A DNA stretch of 64,000 nt from Lentimonas sp. CC4. Its GTDB lineage: Bacteria > Verrucomicrobiota > Verrucomicrobiia > Opitutales > Coraliomargaritaceae. A program made the position numbers and the translations under genes. A model generated the notes under the pieces. The model was not told where the DNA came from and made no database searches. It saw nothing but the letters and a program-made list of their open reading frames with translations. Positions 1 to 10,161 of this stretch are shown here, in pieces. The first letter of the stretch is position 1. Each line of letters opens with the position of its first letter. Where the stretch lies: NCBI RefSeq assembly GCF_902728235.1, contig NZ_CACVBO010000001.1:2752001-2816000 (forward strand), in the 5' to 3' direction.

Positions 1-1
1 A

Positions 2-1294
2 ATTAAACGAGACGGCGGCTGTTTGAGCCGTTCGCAGATTGAGCAGTTTGTTGCGGGTGTGGTGTCTGGCGACTTTAAGGATTATCAGGCTAGCGCGCTA
101 TTGATGGCGATTGTGCTGAAGGGGATGACGCCTGAGGAGACTGCTTGGATGACGGAAGCGATGATGCGTTCGGGGCGTATCGTTGAACTTCCTGAGATCA
201 CACGGCCTAAAGTCGATAAGCATTCCACTGGTGGTGTCGGTGACAAGGTATCGTTAATTCTCGCGCCACTAGCTGCGTCGGTCGGTCTCTGTGTGCCAAT
301 GATGAGTGGGCGTGGGCTCGGTCATACCGGCGGCACGTTGGATAAGTTGGAGGCGATTCCAGGATTTACAGTTGATTTGAGCGATGCGGCATATCGTGCG
401 CAGCTCGCTTCGATCCATCAGGCGATGATTGGCCAGTCCGCCGACATGGTGCCAGCGGATCGCAAATTATATGCCTTGCGTGATGTGACCGCGACGGTTG
501 AAAGCATCCCTTTAATTTGTGCGAGTATTTTGAGTAAGAAACTGGCTGAGGGTATTGATGCGCTGGTCTTAGATGTGAAGTGCGGGCGCGGTGCCTTTAT
601 GAAAACCGAATCCGAGGCGCGCGAATTGGCCGAGTCGCTGGTTCGGATCAGTGCGGGTGTTGGTAAGCCGACGACTGCGGTGCTGACACGTATGGATCAA
701 CCGTTGGGTTGTGCTGTGGGTAATGCATTGGAGGTGATCGAATCGATTGACTGCTTAAAGGGGCAAGGGCCGGAGGATTTGATGGCGGTCACCTTTGAAC
801 TAGTGGCAGAAATGCTGCGGCTCGGTGGGTTATGTCACGATCGTGCAGAGGCGCAGCAACGTATGGATACTGCGATTGAGAGTGGTGCCGCTTTGGCTGC
901 GTTCCGCGGGTTAGTGGCGGCTCAAGGTGGCGACGCACGAGTCGTAGATGATTTAAGTCTGTTTGCTGCTGCTGGCTGGGTGTTTGATCTCTGCTACACA
1001 GGTGACACTACTAGCTATATTGCTGCGATCGATGCGTTACTGGTTGGAGAAGCCGCTCGTTTATTGGGAGCGGGGCGCGCACATGCGGATGCGGTGATTG
1101 ATTTAGCGGTAGGCATCGTCTTTCAGAAAAAGACGGGGGATCGTGTCGAGCCAGGCGATGTGCTTTGCCAGGTGCACTATAATACTGATGCATCGTTGAA
1201 CGCCTCTCTCGAGCGTCTGCGTCAGGCGATGACTTATTCCTTCGAACCTGTAGAAACTTCCGATATTATTATCGATCATATTTCCGAATCCTAA
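2..1294 (+). CDS. deoA: Thymidine/pyrimidine-nucleoside phosphorylase, 5' end cut by window edge
   Basis: Phosphorolyses thymidine or uridine to the free base and (deoxy)ribose-1-phosphate in the cytoplasm. The family signature is clear: VDKHSTGGVGDK phosphate-binding loop, SGRGLGHTGGTLDKLEAIPG, and a C-terminal PYNP domain. The reading frame stays open to the window edge, and the first residues IKRDGG before the TTG at base 23 align with the usual family N terminus (IEKKRDG). The true start therefore lies a few codons outside the window, and the TTG is not the start. Purine nucleoside phosphorylase follows after a 12-bp gap, so the two form a nucleoside salvage operon. Thymidine versus broader pyrimidine specificity cannot be decided from what is visible. 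Confidence 0.93.
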   Translation: MKRDGGCLSRSQIEQFVAGVVSGDFKDYQASALLMAIVLKGMTPEETAWMTEAMMRSGRIVELPEITRPKVDKHSTGGVGDKVSLILAPLAASVGLCVPMMSGRGLGHTGGTLDKLEAIPGFTVDLSDAAYRAQLASIHQAMIGQSADMVPADRKLYALRDVTATVESIPLICASILSKKLAEGIDALVLDVKCGRGAFMKTESEARELAESLVRISAGVGKPTTAVLTRMDQPLGCAVGNALEVIESIDCLKGQGPEDLMAVTFELVAEMLRLGGLCHDRAEAQQRMDTAIESGAALAAFRGLVAAQGGDARVVDDLSLFAAAGWVFDLCYTGDTTSYIAAIDALLVGEAARLLGAGRAHADAVIDLAVGIVFQKKTGDRVEPGDVLCQVHYNTDASLNASLERLRQAMTYSFEPVETSDIIIDHISES

Positions 1295-1306
1295 ATATCT
1301 ATTGTT

Positions 1307-2143
1307 ATGAAACACCCTGAACTACCTACTGAACTCGCAAATTTTAAGCCAGAGGTCGGATTGATCTTGGGCTCGGGGCTCGGCTTCTTTGCTGATGACC
1401 GTATCGAAGTGGTGGGGCGTCTCCCGTATGGTGAGATCGAGGGATTTCCGGTATCAACCGTGCCCGGGCATGCGGGCCAATTCGTTTTTGGAAATCTAGA
1501 TGGCCGTCGTGTGATCTGTATGCAGGGACGCTTCCATTTCTATGAGGGTTACTCGATGGAGCAGTTGACGCTACCGATCCGTATGATGCACCAACTCGGT
1601 GTTAAGGACTTGTATCTGACGAATGCGGCAGGCGGCATTAACCCCTGTTACGTGCCGGGTGATTTCATGTTGATTCATGATCATATTAATTTTCTCGGCA
1701 CGAACCCATTGATTGGTGCGGTCGTTGACGAGGGGATTCGTTTCCCTGATATGTCTGAGGTGTATAATAAAGCCTTGCGCCAACAAATTCGGGAATGGGC
1801 GCGCGACCAAGGCATCCCTTTGCAGGAAGGAGTCTATCTTGCTACGACGGGTCCGAGCTTTGAGACGCCAGCTGAGATTCGTGCGTTTGCGAATTTGGGC
1901 GCTGACGCGGTGGGTATGTCCACCGTTCCAGAAGCGATCGTTGCTCGTCAACTAGGGATGCGTGTGATCGGTATTTCTTGTATTACGAACGCAGCAGCTG
2001 GGATCTCTTGCGGTCCGCTCACGCATGAGGAGGTTGCTGAGACGGCGGATCGTGTGCGACTTGAATTCGCAGATTTGCTCGCTGGCGTGATCGCACTGAC
2101 TAATGCTTTTGGGGCACATGTAACCGATGGCGATTGTCTCTAA
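1307..2143 (+). CDS. punA: Purine-nucleoside phosphorylase (trimeric, punA type)
   Basis: Cleaves inosine and guanosine with phosphate. At 278 aa it has the length of the low-molecular-mass trimeric family. Visible motifs are LILGSGLG near residue 20 (phosphate loop), QGRFHFYEGY, TNAAGGIN, GPSFETPAEIRAF, GMSTVPEA, and an Asn in SCITNAAAG at the position that favours 6-oxopurines. It sits directly after the pyrimidine phosphorylase gene and is almost certainly co-transcribed with it. A strong hairpin overlaps its stop codon. Confidence 0.95.
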   Translation: MKHPELPTELANFKPEVGLILGSGLGFFADDRIEVVGRLPYGEIEGFPVSTVPGHAGQFVFGNLDGRRVICMQGRFHFYEGYSMEQLTLPIRMMHQLGVKDLYLTNAAGGINPCYVPGDFMLIHDHINFLGTNPLIGAVVDEGIRFPDMSEVYNKALRQQIREWARDQGIPLQEGVYLATTGPSFETPAEIRAFANLGADAVGMSTVPEAIVARQLGMRVIGISCITNAAAGISCGPLTHEEVAETADRVRLEFADLLAGVIALTNAFGAHVTDGDCL

Positions 2144-2152
2144 TCGCCATCG
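2125..2152. terminator. Hairpin between convergent genes (likely terminator)
   Basis: A perfect 11-bp inverted repeat (CGATGGCGATT / AATCGCCATCG) with a 6-nt loop spans the punA stop codon. It lies just before the stop of the convergent amidase-like gene. There is no clear T-tract on either strand, so termination is inferred from position and stem strength. Confidence 0.45.
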
Positions 2153-2156
2153 ACTC

Positions 2157-3455
2157 CTAGTCTTCGTAATACCTTGTCAATTTTGCGAGTAGTTCTGGCA
2201 CGATGTTTAGCTTGCGCGGATTAATTATTATTTGAGCCGCGCTATGGCGGCCACTCACGCAGTTGAACGGCAGGATGATCGCTGGCAAAAAAGCTAGGCT
2301 GGCAGGTGCGATGAGTTGCTGGATGTCGTGCTCAAGTTGGCTACTCCAAGCAGATTTTTCAGGTGTTGCGACGGGGCTGATTGGTAGCACCAGATAATCA
2401 TATTCTTCAAAGAATTGGGTGAGCGAGAACCGTATAGCTTCTTGGATCTGAGTGCATTCGTCCACTTTGGCAGGTGGGCAAATAATGCCTTCTTTGATGT
2501 ATTGCATCAGGGTGTCATCGTATTGGTCACTATATTCTTCGATCCAGTATTGGTGGATTGAATACAGCTCTCGTGCCACCAAAGTGTGATGCGCAGTGCC
2601 GCCTTGTGAGAGCAATTTTCGTAGGCGTGTGCCCGTTGCTGGGTCGTCGTCGATGTCTAACTCGCGGGTGAGGCCTAGGAGTCCTGACTTAATCTCAGTC
2701 GAAATGTAGTTCGTCAGGTCTGTAATCACGTAGCCACGTGGCGCTTCGGTCGAGTGGGATTTTGAGACGTGGTGGAAGACTTTGAAAGTCGTGTCTAAGT
2801 CTGCGATGCAGTTGTTTATCCAGCCGACCGACTCCAGGGATGGAGCGATCGGGAAGACACCTTCGCGTGCGTATGCATTGTTGCCCATGCGGAATCCGAA
2901 CAAACCGTGGAAGGCTGCCGGGATGCGAATGCCACCTGCGGTGTCCAGTCCGAAGCCGAGAGGCACTAGACCTGAACTGATTGATCGAGCGACAGAGCCA
3001 GCGCCGCCACCACAGGCATATTGCTCGCCATCTTGGTGCTTGCAGTCGCCGTAGGTTGGGTTGCGTCCTTGTGAATCGACACCAAATTCGGCAGGTTGAG
3101 TTTTGCTGAAAAAACAGGCGCCTAATGAATTCAGTTTTTGATATAGTAGACTGGAGTCTTCAAGGAGGGTTTCAAAGGGGGCCGAGAATGGGGCGCCGCA
3201 TCGAGTCGGCATGCCTTCGATATCGAACATGTCTTGCAACACATAAGGCACGCAGGCGAGTGGACTTGTTTCGCCAGAGGCGACCACTTGGAGCGATGTC
3301 AGTAGTTGTTGCTTTGTTGCAGTGGCGGTGAGCCATGTTCGCAGCTCATTTTTTGAGAGCATCTGCAGGCGCGATAGAAATTGATTCACTATGCGTTCTG
3401 GTGATTCTTCTGCGAGTGCGCGCCATTGTTCAAAATTGAGTCGTATCTCTGACAT
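2157..3455 (-). CDS. Amidase-signature family protein lacking the catalytic triad
   Basis: The fold is that of the amidase signature (GatA/AtzF-like) family: the segments ACVPYVLQDMFDIEG, GLVPLGFGLDTAGGIRIPAA and FHGLFGFR line up with the family core. All three catalytic positions are changed: the Lys of the V-K-D motif is Gln74, the cis-Ser of GGSSGGS is Gly151, and the nucleophile Ser of DTGGSIR is Gly175. No hydrolysis is expected. The ATG at 3455 is chosen because an upstream in-frame ATG lies inside mutL; from 3455 the gene begins 8 bp after the mutL stop, so the two are probably co-transcribed. It may bind rather than hydrolyse, or play a structural role; the function is unknown. At 432 aa it is near normal family length and the frame is intact, so it is not a decaying pseudogene. 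Confidence 0.75.
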   Translation of the reverse strand: MSEIRLNFEQWRALAEESPERIVNQFLSRLQMLSKNELRTWLTATATKQQLLTSLQVVASGETSPLACVPYVLQDMFDIEGMPTRCGAPFSAPFETLLEDSSLLYQKLNSLGACFFSKTQPAEFGVDSQGRNPTYGDCKHQDGEQYACGGGAGSVARSISSGLVPLGFGLDTAGGIRIPAAFHGLFGFRMGNNAYAREGVFPIAPSLESVGWINNCIADLDTTFKVFHHVSKSHSTEAPRGYVITDLTNYISTEIKSGLLGLTRELDIDDDPATGTRLRKLLSQGGTAHHTLVARELYSIHQYWIEEYSDQYDDTLMQYIKEGIICPPAKVDECTQIQEAIRFSLTQFFEEYDYLVLPISPVATPEKSAWSSQLEHDIQQLIAPASLAFLPAIILPFNCVSGRHSAAQIIINPRKLNIVPELLAKLTRYYED

Positions 3456-3463
3456 AAGTGGTA

Positions 3464-5323
3464 TTAATCGCTGCCGAATCGGCGCTCCCATTCGCCCCAA
3501 CTGACTTCGCTGAACGTGGGTTTACCAAAAGGTGAGGTGTGTGGGGTTTCGCAGGCGAGTAGGTCTTTGGCGAGTTGTTCGACGGCCTGTTCGGTTAATG
3601 AGTCACTGCGTCGGTAACTGCCTTCGACGGCGAGTCGAGCGACGGCTTCCCAGCCGAGCGCAGTTTGTTTGCGCATGCCACCGCGTTGACGGACTAGGTC
3701 CACGAGGTCGCGGATAAACGACTCCGCCTGTTCGGGCGAGAGCCACGTAGGCACTGCCTCGATACGGTAAAAATTACGACCGAATTCTTCGACTTGAAAG
3801 CCTTGTGCATTCAATTGCTTGAGTTGGGATTTCAGTGCTTCGGAGGCGAGTGGTTCGAATTCGAGCGGGTGCGGGATGAGTAGTCGCTGACTCGGGGGAG
3901 TTTCGTCTTTAAACTCTTTGCTGATACGCTCAAAGCGCACACGCTGATCCGCGTGTCGTAAGTGCAGCATAACGAGGCCACGTGTGGTGTCGAATAATGC
4001 ATAGCGCTTCTTTAGCAAGGTGATCAAGCGCCAGCCAGAAGTTGTCTTTTTCGGGGCAGGTGTTGGTGCTGGTGTGACTACGGGTGCAGGAGTCGCGCTT
4101 GGCTCTGGTGTGCAGGCGACTGGCTGCGGTGCGGTGCGTAGTGCTACTTTGGGAGCCGCTGGTGTGGCTGCAGGGCGAATTGCTTGACTCGGAGTCGGGA
4201 GCACTGCGACTTTGACCGCAGGTGTTGTTTTGGGTAAACTAGGCTTTGCTTTCGGCTCTGGTTTTGATGTGGATTCTTCCGGAATCGTGGCAGGGCTCGG
4301 TGCTATGGTTTGAGCGATGTCGTCGGCACGGCTGGCGGCTAAGGTCTCTGTGACTGCATTCAACACGAAGCGACGGATTGCACCATCGTCGCGGAAGCGC
4401 ACTTCGCGTTTCGCTGGGTGCACATTGACATCCACTTCTTGCGGCTTGATTTCGAGAAATAGAAATGCGGGCGGAAAACGGCCTTTTTGAATGCGGCCAT
4501 GATAGGCGTCGAGCACGGCTAAGCTCAGCGTGCGGCTGTCGACGGGGCGGCGGTTCACCAATGTGACCAGCTCGCGGCGAGTCGAGCGTCCCACGCCCGG
4601 CTTTGCGGTCAGTCCAGTCAGGCGAAATCCGGTCTTCGGATCGCTCACATCGACGGGAATCAGATCATCAGCGAGGCTGCGTCCCCAGATCTCGGCGATG
4701 CGGTCTCGCAAGTTTTCACAGGCGGGCGATTGAAAGACGGTGCGGCCATTTTCCAGCACGCGGAATGCGACGTTTGGGTGTGCCACCGCGAATAGGCGGC
4801 AGTTGTAAGTAATGTGCGCCGTTTCGGTGGGGTCGGTTTTGAGGAACTTGCGGCGCGCTGGAACGGAGTTAAACAGGTGCGCGACTTCGATCACAGTGCC
4901 GACTGGCATGCCGCAGTCTTTTTTATCAATCATTTTGCCACCATTGATCAGGATCTCGGTGCCGTGGTCCCACTCTTTCGCACGGGTGCGCAGGGTGAAT
5001 TTCGAGACCGATGCAATCGAAGGGAGGGCTTCGCCACGAAAGCCGAAGCTGCACACTTCGTTGAGGTCGGCAGCTTCACGGATTTTACTGGTCGCGTGGC
5101 GCTCTAGACAGAGTAGCGCCTCGTCCGGCGACATGCCTTTGCCGTTGTCCTCGATACGGATGTAGGACTTGCCGCCGTTGCGGAATTCGACCTCGATCCG
5201 TGTTGCGCCCGCATCAATGCAATTCTCGACAAGTTCTTTGACGACTGCGACAGGGCGTTCAATGACCTCGCCAGCGGCGATTTGGTTGGCGACTCGGTCG
5301 GATAGTATGCGGATTGAAGACAT
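3464..5323 (-). CDS. mutL: DNA mismatch repair protein MutL
   Basis: GHKL ATPase that couples MutS mismatch recognition to downstream repair. N-terminal ATPase motifs are canonical: [45 protein letters not shown] Pro/Ala-rich linker (about residues 350-435) leads to a C-terminal dimerisation domain. There the endonuclease motif DQHA(X)2E(X)4E is replaced by [12 protein letters not shown] (around residue 456), and the C-terminal CPHGRP-type motif reads SPFGKP. The nicking site therefore looks lost. The ATG at 5323 (MSSIRIL) is the family start; a longer upstream extension has no support. The start faces the divergent DUF255 gene. Confidence 0.95.
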   Translation of the reverse strand: MSSIRILSDRVANQIAAGEVIERPVAVVKELVENCIDAGATRIEVEFRNGGKSYIRIEDNGKGMSPDEALLCLERHATSKIREAADLNEVCSFGFRGEALPSIASVSKFTLRTRAKEWDHGTEILINGGKMIDKKDCGMPVGTVIEVAHLFNSVPARRKFLKTDPTETAHITYNCRLFAVAHPNVAFRVLENGRTVFQSPACENLRDRIAEIWGRSLADDLIPVDVSDPKTGFRLTGLTAKPGVGRSTRRELVTLVNRRPVDSRTLSLAVLDAYHGRIQKGRFPPAFLFLEIKPQEVDVNVHPAKREVRFRDDGAIRRFVLNAVTETLAASRADDIAQTIAPSPATIPEESTSKPEPKAKPSLPKTTPAVKVAVLPTPSQAIRPAATPAAPKVALRTAPQPVACTPEPSATPAPVVTPAPTPAPKKTTSGWRLITLLKKRYALFDTTRGLVMLHLRHADQRVRFERISKEFKDETPPSQRLLIPHPLEFEPLASEALKSQLKQLNAQGFQVEEFGRNFYRIEAVPTWLSPEQAESFIRDLVDLVRQRGGMRKQTALGWEAVARLAVEGSYRRSDSLTEQAVEQLAKDLLACETPHTSPFGKPTFSEVSWGEWERRFGSD

Positions 5324-5500
5324 GTTGCGTGGAAAAGCCTGCATTGTGTGAAGCAGGATCGCACCGCTGCAAAACAATTTATGCAGAAAGACGTGCTGAA
5401 GGCTTAAAATTAAAACTTAGAACACGGCTTGCATTATTTTGGGGCGAATTCATGTGTAGGCAGTTCCGCTCTATGCCATCTCATCAACTCGACCAAGCCA

Positions 5501-7531
5501 GTGCACAATCGTCTCTCTAAAGAGAATAGTCTCTATCTAAAACAACACGCCGAAAATCCTGTGGATTGGTATCCTTGGGGCGACGAGGCGTTTGCCGCCG
5601 CCGAAGCCTCGGGCAAGCCGCTGCTGATTTCGATCGGCTACTCTGCGTGTCACTGGTGCCATGTGATGGCGCATGAAAGCTTCGAGAGCGACTACATCGC
5701 TAAGCTGATGAACCAGCACTTCATCTGTGTGAAGGTCGATCGCGAAGAGCGACCTGATGTCGATCAAATTTATATGGAAGCGGTGCAGATGATCCAGCAA
5801 TCTGGAGGTTGGCCGTTGAATGTGTTCTGTTTGCCTGATGGTCGCCCGTTCTTTGGTGGCACGTATTTTCCGCCTGAAGATCGAGGGCAGGGCTTGATTC
5901 CTTGGCCGCAGGTCTTGATGCGCATCTCCGAACACTACCAGCGCTCGCGTGCGGAGTTGGAGGACAATGCCGATGCGATTCAGAAGAATATCATGGCTGC
6001 GACCATGGCGGCCAGCGCGGGGGGGGCGCAGAATACATGGGATGATTCGGTGCTAGTCGCTGCCGCGAATGGAATCTGCGGCACGCACGACGATCAATAT
6101 GGAGGCTTCGGTGGAGCGCCGAAATTTCCACCTTCGATGACCTTGAATTTCCTTCGCGCACTCCGAGGTAGCGCGGTTGTCGATGCTGACGCCGAACTCG
6201 GTGAGCGCATTGATCACGTCTGCCACACCACGTTGCGCGCAATGGCGCACGGCGGGCTATTTGATCAGTTCGGTGGCGGATTTGCTCGTTACAGTGTCGA
6301 TCCGCATTGGTTGATTCCGCATTTCGAGAAGATGCTCTATGATAATGCGCTGCTGATCGATGCCTACACACGCGGTTGGTTGGACAATCAAGATCCGCTC
6401 TACGCGGCAGTCGTTGAAGAAACGATTGGCTGGTTAGAGCGTGAAATGAGCGCTGAGGCGGGTGGATTCTATGCTGCATTGGATGCCGATAGTGAAGGCG
6501 AAGAGGGGCGCTACACTGTGTGGACACCTGAGGAGATTGATTCCGTGCTCGGGCCGACGGAAGATGCGCGCGCGATTCGTCTCGCTTATAATATTACCAC
6601 CGAGGGCAACTTTGAGCATGGCAGTTCCAATCCCGCACTGGTGGATGCTGATTTTGCTGTGCGTGAGCAACTTACTGCGGCCCGTCAGAAATTGCTGACC
6701 TATCGCGAAACCAATCGAGTGCGTCCGGGGAAAGATACCAAGGTCAGCACCGCGTGGAATTGTATGTTGATCCGCTCGATGGCGGACGCTGGATTTTATT
6801 TCAACCGGCCCGAGTGGTTGCAGCGCGCACGCAAGGCCGCTGATTTTATCTGGGATGCATTGACCGAGGAGCAAGACGGTGCGCTGCGTTTGAAGGCTGT
6901 CTTCTATGAGGGTTCGGGTGCGCAGGTGGATGGCTTCTTGCACGACTATGCGCTGGCCGCTGAGGCATTCTTGGCGATTGCGTCCAAGATTGATGTGCTC
7001 GATCCTGGCGCATCTGCGATCTATCAGGCGCGTGCTCAAAGTTGTGTGGAGAGTGCGCTACGCTATTTCGAAGATCCGCATGCGGCAGGCTTTTTCTTTA
7101 CTGCCGAAGATTCTGAGACACCCGTTGCGCGTCGTAAGGAATGGTTCGATAATGCCACGCCTTCGGGCAACGCCGCCTTGTTGCACGCACTGTCAGGACT
7201 CTACGCTTTAACAGGTGACGGGCGCTATGACGCTGCGTTGCGCTCCACGTTGCCGGCCTTTTCCGATTATGCGCAAAAGGTCGCTGCTGGCGTGGCACAT
7301 GCACTCGAAGCTGCCACCACGCACGCCGCTGGTGTGGTGGTGATTAAGGTGCGTGCAGGCGTGTCGTTGGAGCCACTTCAAATCGCACTGGCGACCGCAC
7401 CATGGCGTCGTGTGTTCATCCTGTTGGACGAAGGCGAGCGATCGGCCGACTATCAAATGTGCATTGGCACGCACTGTTTGCCGCCGATGCAATCGCTCTC
7501 AGCACTCATGGAAGCGTTGAAAAGAAGCTAA
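5501..7531 (+). CDS. DUF255 thioredoxin-fold protein (YyaL / SPATA20 family)
   Basis: Member of the conserved YyaL/SSP411 family: an N-terminal thioredoxin-like DUF255 domain fused to an (alpha/alpha)6 glycosidase-like barrel. Diagnostic segments are [17 protein letters not shown], the CxxC in [29 protein letters not shown] and GGTYFPPED. The GTG at 5501 is preferred because [17 protein letters not shown] matches where family members begin. An ATG at 5429 would add 24 residues without family similarity. It is divergent from mutL. The biochemical role of the family is not settled, so none is assigned. Confidence 0.9.
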   Translation: MHNRLSKENSLYLKQHAENPVDWYPWGDEAFAAAEASGKPLLISIGYSACHWCHVMAHESFESDYIAKLMNQHFICVKVDREERPDVDQIYMEAVQMIQQSGGWPLNVFCLPDGRPFFGGTYFPPEDRGQGLIPWPQVLMRISEHYQRSRAELEDNADAIQKNIMAATMAASAGGAQNTWDDSVLVAAANGICGTHDDQYGGFGGAPKFPPSMTLNFLRALRGSAVVDADAELGERIDHVCHTTLRAMAHGGLFDQFGGGFARYSVDPHWLIPHFEKMLYDNALLIDAYTRGWLDNQDPLYAAVVEETIGWLEREMSAEAGGFYAALDADSEGEEGRYTVWTPEEIDSVLGPTEDARAIRLAYNITTEGNFEHGSSNPALVDADFAVREQLTAARQKLLTYRETNRVRPGKDTKVSTAWNCMLIRSMADAGFYFNRPEWLQRARKAADFIWDALTEEQDGALRLKAVFYEGSGAQVDGFLHDYALAAEAFLAIASKIDVLDPGASAIYQARAQSCVESALRYFEDPHAAGFFFTAEDSETPVARRKEWFDNATPSGNAALLHALSGLYALTGDGRYDAALRSTLPAFSDYAQKVAAGVAHALEAATTHAAGVVVIKVRAGVSLEPLQIALATAPWRRVFILLDEGERSADYQMCIGTHCLPPMQSLSALMEALKRS

Positions 7532-7643
7532 TCTTACTCCTTTGTGGGGTGTATGTGCTATTTTCTGGGGTGTTCTGCTTATTTTGTGCCTGATTGGCCT
7601 TGCATTTGCTTGTATAACGTTTCTCCTGCGCTCTATTTTTATT

Positions 7644-8588
7644 ATGAAACCAGTGTATCGAATCTTTTTATTGCTTTGCACGTTTTTCGGGGCGTCTGCT
7701 CCCGCGTATGCAATATTGACTGCATTGGAGTTGAATGACTCCACCGATAATTGGACGGCTTTGGATTTCGTAGGTCAGTCGGATTATTATAGTGACGAGA
7801 AGGCGAACAAGGCCGGTGGAGATTTCGTAGGCAATCCTGATAATACGCAGTCGGGCTTTTATAAGCGCTATGACTTTGGAGACATTGAGAATGATCCTGA
7901 CGATATCGCATCGATAGCATTCCGTGTGCGTCTCGATACAGCACCGACTACTAAAATATATATCGGTTTTGATGTTGCAGGTGATAGTGGTGAGGTCGGA
8001 CCAAATGGGCGAATCGATTTCTATATACAATTAGATTCAGGCAAAGGAACAGTGGAGGATATTAATTTCTTTACGGCTGGAACGGATGGCAATCTATCAC
8101 CTTCGACTTCTAGTTTTGCATACCATTCAACATACATCAGTGACACGGATCCGAATGTGGATAACTATGCCAATATTTCGCCAGTTGTATTGGGAGGGAA
8201 TGAAGGATACGATGGCCTAGACGCTTCTAATGATTTAGATGGTGTTAAAAATAACGTCGATTATTTCGTGAGCTTTCAGGTTGATATGGTTTCGCTGAAT
8301 GCTGCTTATCAATCGATGTATGGCTATAACCAGACCTTAGACGAGGATTCTGCAATGATGTTGGTTTTGGGCTCTGCTACGAATGATAATTCGTTTAATG
8401 GCGATGTCGCTGGTATTAACGGAACTGCTGGAGCAGATCTTATTTGGACGGATCCAAATGGTGTCGGTGCGCCAATTGATACCGCGTCTGGCACTTTGCC
8501 CGCTAGCCCCGTTCCAGAGCCATCTAGCTATGCGTTGATCTTTGGCGTATTTGTTGGGAGCCTAGTATTTTTCCGCCGTCGCCGCTAA
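7644..8588 (+). CDS. PEP-CTERM sorting domain protein, exported
   Basis: A 314-aa protein starting at MKPVYRIF, with a signal peptide (hydrophobic LLLCTFFGASAPAYA, probable cleavage after AYA). A low-complexity Asp/Asn/Ser-rich beta-type body follows. The C terminus is the classic exosortase signal: VPEPSSYALIFG, a hydrophobic span, then FFRRRR. Such proteins are processed by an exosortase and linked to envelope or extracellular polymer. The ATG at 7542 would add an unrelated hydrophobic stretch before a good signal peptide, so the internal ATG is chosen. No enzymatic motif is recognised in the body. It stands alone between the DUF255 gene and argH. Confidence 0.85.
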   Translation: MKPVYRIFLLLCTFFGASAPAYAILTALELNDSTDNWTALDFVGQSDYYSDEKANKAGGDFVGNPDNTQSGFYKRYDFGDIENDPDDIASIAFRVRLDTAPTTKIYIGFDVAGDSGEVGPNGRIDFYIQLDSGKGTVEDINFFTAGTDGNLSPSTSSFAYHSTYISDTDPNVDNYANISPVVLGGNEGYDGLDASNDLDGVKNNVDYFVSFQVDMVSLNAAYQSMYGYNQTLDEDSAMMLVLGSATNDNSFNGDVAGINGTAGADLIWTDPNGVGAPIDTASGTLPASPVPEPSSYALIFGVFVGSLVFFRRRR

Positions 8589-8660
8589 GGTGCCGTTATA
8601 AGATCGCGGGTGCTTTAGATTTGCCAAACACGGAGCAGGCGGGAAAAGTCTGCCCCCACT

Positions 8661-10055
8661 ATGGCAAACGGACAAAAACAAGCGACTTGGGGTGGGCGGT
8701 TCTCTGAAGGACCTGCGGAATTGATGCTACGCATCGGCGAATCGGTTTCCTTCGATCAACGCCTCGCAGTCTTTGATGTGCAGGGCAGCAAAGCGCAGGC
8801 CGCGATGCTCGCACATGTTGGAATTATTACCGCCGAGGAGCGCGATGCGATCCACGGCGGGCTCGACGCCATTCTTGCTCAAGTTGAAGCCGGAGCATTT
8901 GAATGGGACATGGCGCTGGAAGATGTGCACATGAACATTGAGCAAGCGCTCACGCAAAACGTGCCTGCTGCTGCGAAGCTCCACACCGCGCGTAGTCGTA
9001 ACGACCAAGTGGCAACCGATATGCGCCTCTGGTTTAAAGATGCCTGCGTCAAACTCGATGCATCACTGACTGCCGTGATCGCTTCGATCGTGGATCTTGC
9101 AGATCGCACACAGACTGTGATCATTCCTGGTTACACACACCTGCAGCGCGCACAGCCTGTCTCGATGGCGCACCATTTGCTCGCGTATGTGGAAATGTTT
9201 GGCCGCGACCGTAAGCGGATGACGGAAGTCTATGAAGAGGCGAATGTATGTCCGCTCGGTTCTGGCGCGATTGCTGGCACGACACTGCCGATTGACCGCG
9301 AATTTGTGGCAAAGGAGTTGGGCTTCGTCGATGCCGACGGTAACCCGAAGCTAACACAGAACAGCATGGATGCGGTGAGTGACCGTGATGCGTTTATTAG
9401 TTTCGCATCGGTCTGTGCGACCATTGGAGTGCACCTGTCTCGTCTGTCGGAAGACTTTATTTTATGGAGCAGCGCGGAGTTTGGCTTCGTGCGTTTGCCG
9501 GATGCCTTTACGACTGGTTCGAGCTTGATGCCGCAGAAGAAGAATCCAGATGCCTTTGAGCTCATTCGTGGCAAGTCTGCGCGTTTGACCGGTAACTTGC
9601 AGATGCTACTGACCATGGTCAAAGGCTTGCCGCTGACCTACAACCGTGACTTGCAGGAAGATAAGCCGCCGGTCTTTGATTCGTTTGATCAGACTCAATT
9701 GATCCTCGATTGTGTGGCCGCATGTATGGTCGGTGTCGAAGCTGATGTAGCTCGCTGTGCTGCTGCCGTGGCCGATCCAGCGCTACTAGCAACGGATGTG
9801 GTGGACTATTTGGTCGAACGCGAAGTGCCGTTTCGTGAAGCACACCACGTGGTCGGTGCTTTGGTGGGGCTTTCTGAAAAGCTCGATACGCCGCTCAACG
9901 AATTGCCTTACGATCAAGTCGCACCGATCCATCCGAAGTTGGGTGACGATTGGAATAGCGTTTTCGATTTGAAGCGCGCACTCGATGCGCGTGAAAAGCC
10001 CGGCATGCCTGGGCCGAAGCAAGTCGCTGCACGAATCGCGCATTGGCGCGCGTAG
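8661..10055 (+). CDS. argH: Argininosuccinate lyase
   Basis: Last step of arginine synthesis: argininosuccinate to arginine plus fumarate. At 464 aa it has normal length for the fumarase/aspartase superfamily. Visible are the N-terminal WGGRFSEGP, the substrate-binding [12 protein letters not shown], the [16 protein letters not shown] His region, and the catalytic-Ser signature [15 protein letters not shown]. No other arginine genes are nearby, so it appears to be a single-gene unit. Confidence 0.97.
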   Translation: MANGQKQATWGGRFSEGPAELMLRIGESVSFDQRLAVFDVQGSKAQAAMLAHVGIITAEERDAIHGGLDAILAQVEAGAFEWDMALEDVHMNIEQALTQNVPAAAKLHTARSRNDQVATDMRLWFKDACVKLDASLTAVIASIVDLADRTQTVIIPGYTHLQRAQPVSMAHHLLAYVEMFGRDRKRMTEVYEEANVCPLGSGAIAGTTLPIDREFVAKELGFVDADGNPKLTQNSMDAVSDRDAFISFASVCATIGVHLSRLSEDFILWSSAEFGFVRLPDAFTTGSSLMPQKKNPDAFELIRGKSARLTGNLQMLLTMVKGLPLTYNRDLQEDKPPVFDSFDQTQLILDCVAACMVGVEADVARCAAAVADPALLATDVVDYLVEREVPFREAHHVVGALVGLSEKLDTPLNELPYDQVAPIHPKLGDDWNSVFDLKRALDAREKPGMPGPKQVAARIAHWRA

Positions 10056-10056
10056 G

Positions 10057-10160
10057 GGTGGATCAGTGATACAGGCATTGCTACGCCATCTCCGGCAGAC
10101 CTCCGTCTTGCCTGTTGCGTAGGATTGGCTGACTCTAGAGGGACAGACAAGAATGTCTGT
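10057..10160. repeat. Palindromic intergenic element between argH and ccoI
   Basis: This gap between two convergent genes contains two stem-loops. One is GGCAGAC / GTC(T)TGCC with a short loop and a one-base bulge. The other is a perfect 7-bp stem ACAGACA / TGTCTGT with an AGAA loop at 10143-10160. There is no T-tract. It looks like a REP-type palindrome that may also act as a bidirectional transcription stop. Confidence 0.4.
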
Positions 10161-10161
10161 G

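Noticed and set aside
2157-3455. GatA subunit of the tRNA amidotransferase
   Set aside because: The catalytic Lys and both Ser are absent, and no gatB or gatC is adjacent.
5429-5500. ATG start for the DUF255 protein
   Set aside because: The 24 added residues do not resemble the family; the GTG at 5501 gives the expected N-terminal VHNRL start. The ATG is not formally excluded.
7542-7643. N-terminal extension of the PEP-CTERM protein
   Set aside because: It would place a second hydrophobic stretch before a complete signal peptide starting at MKPVYRIF.
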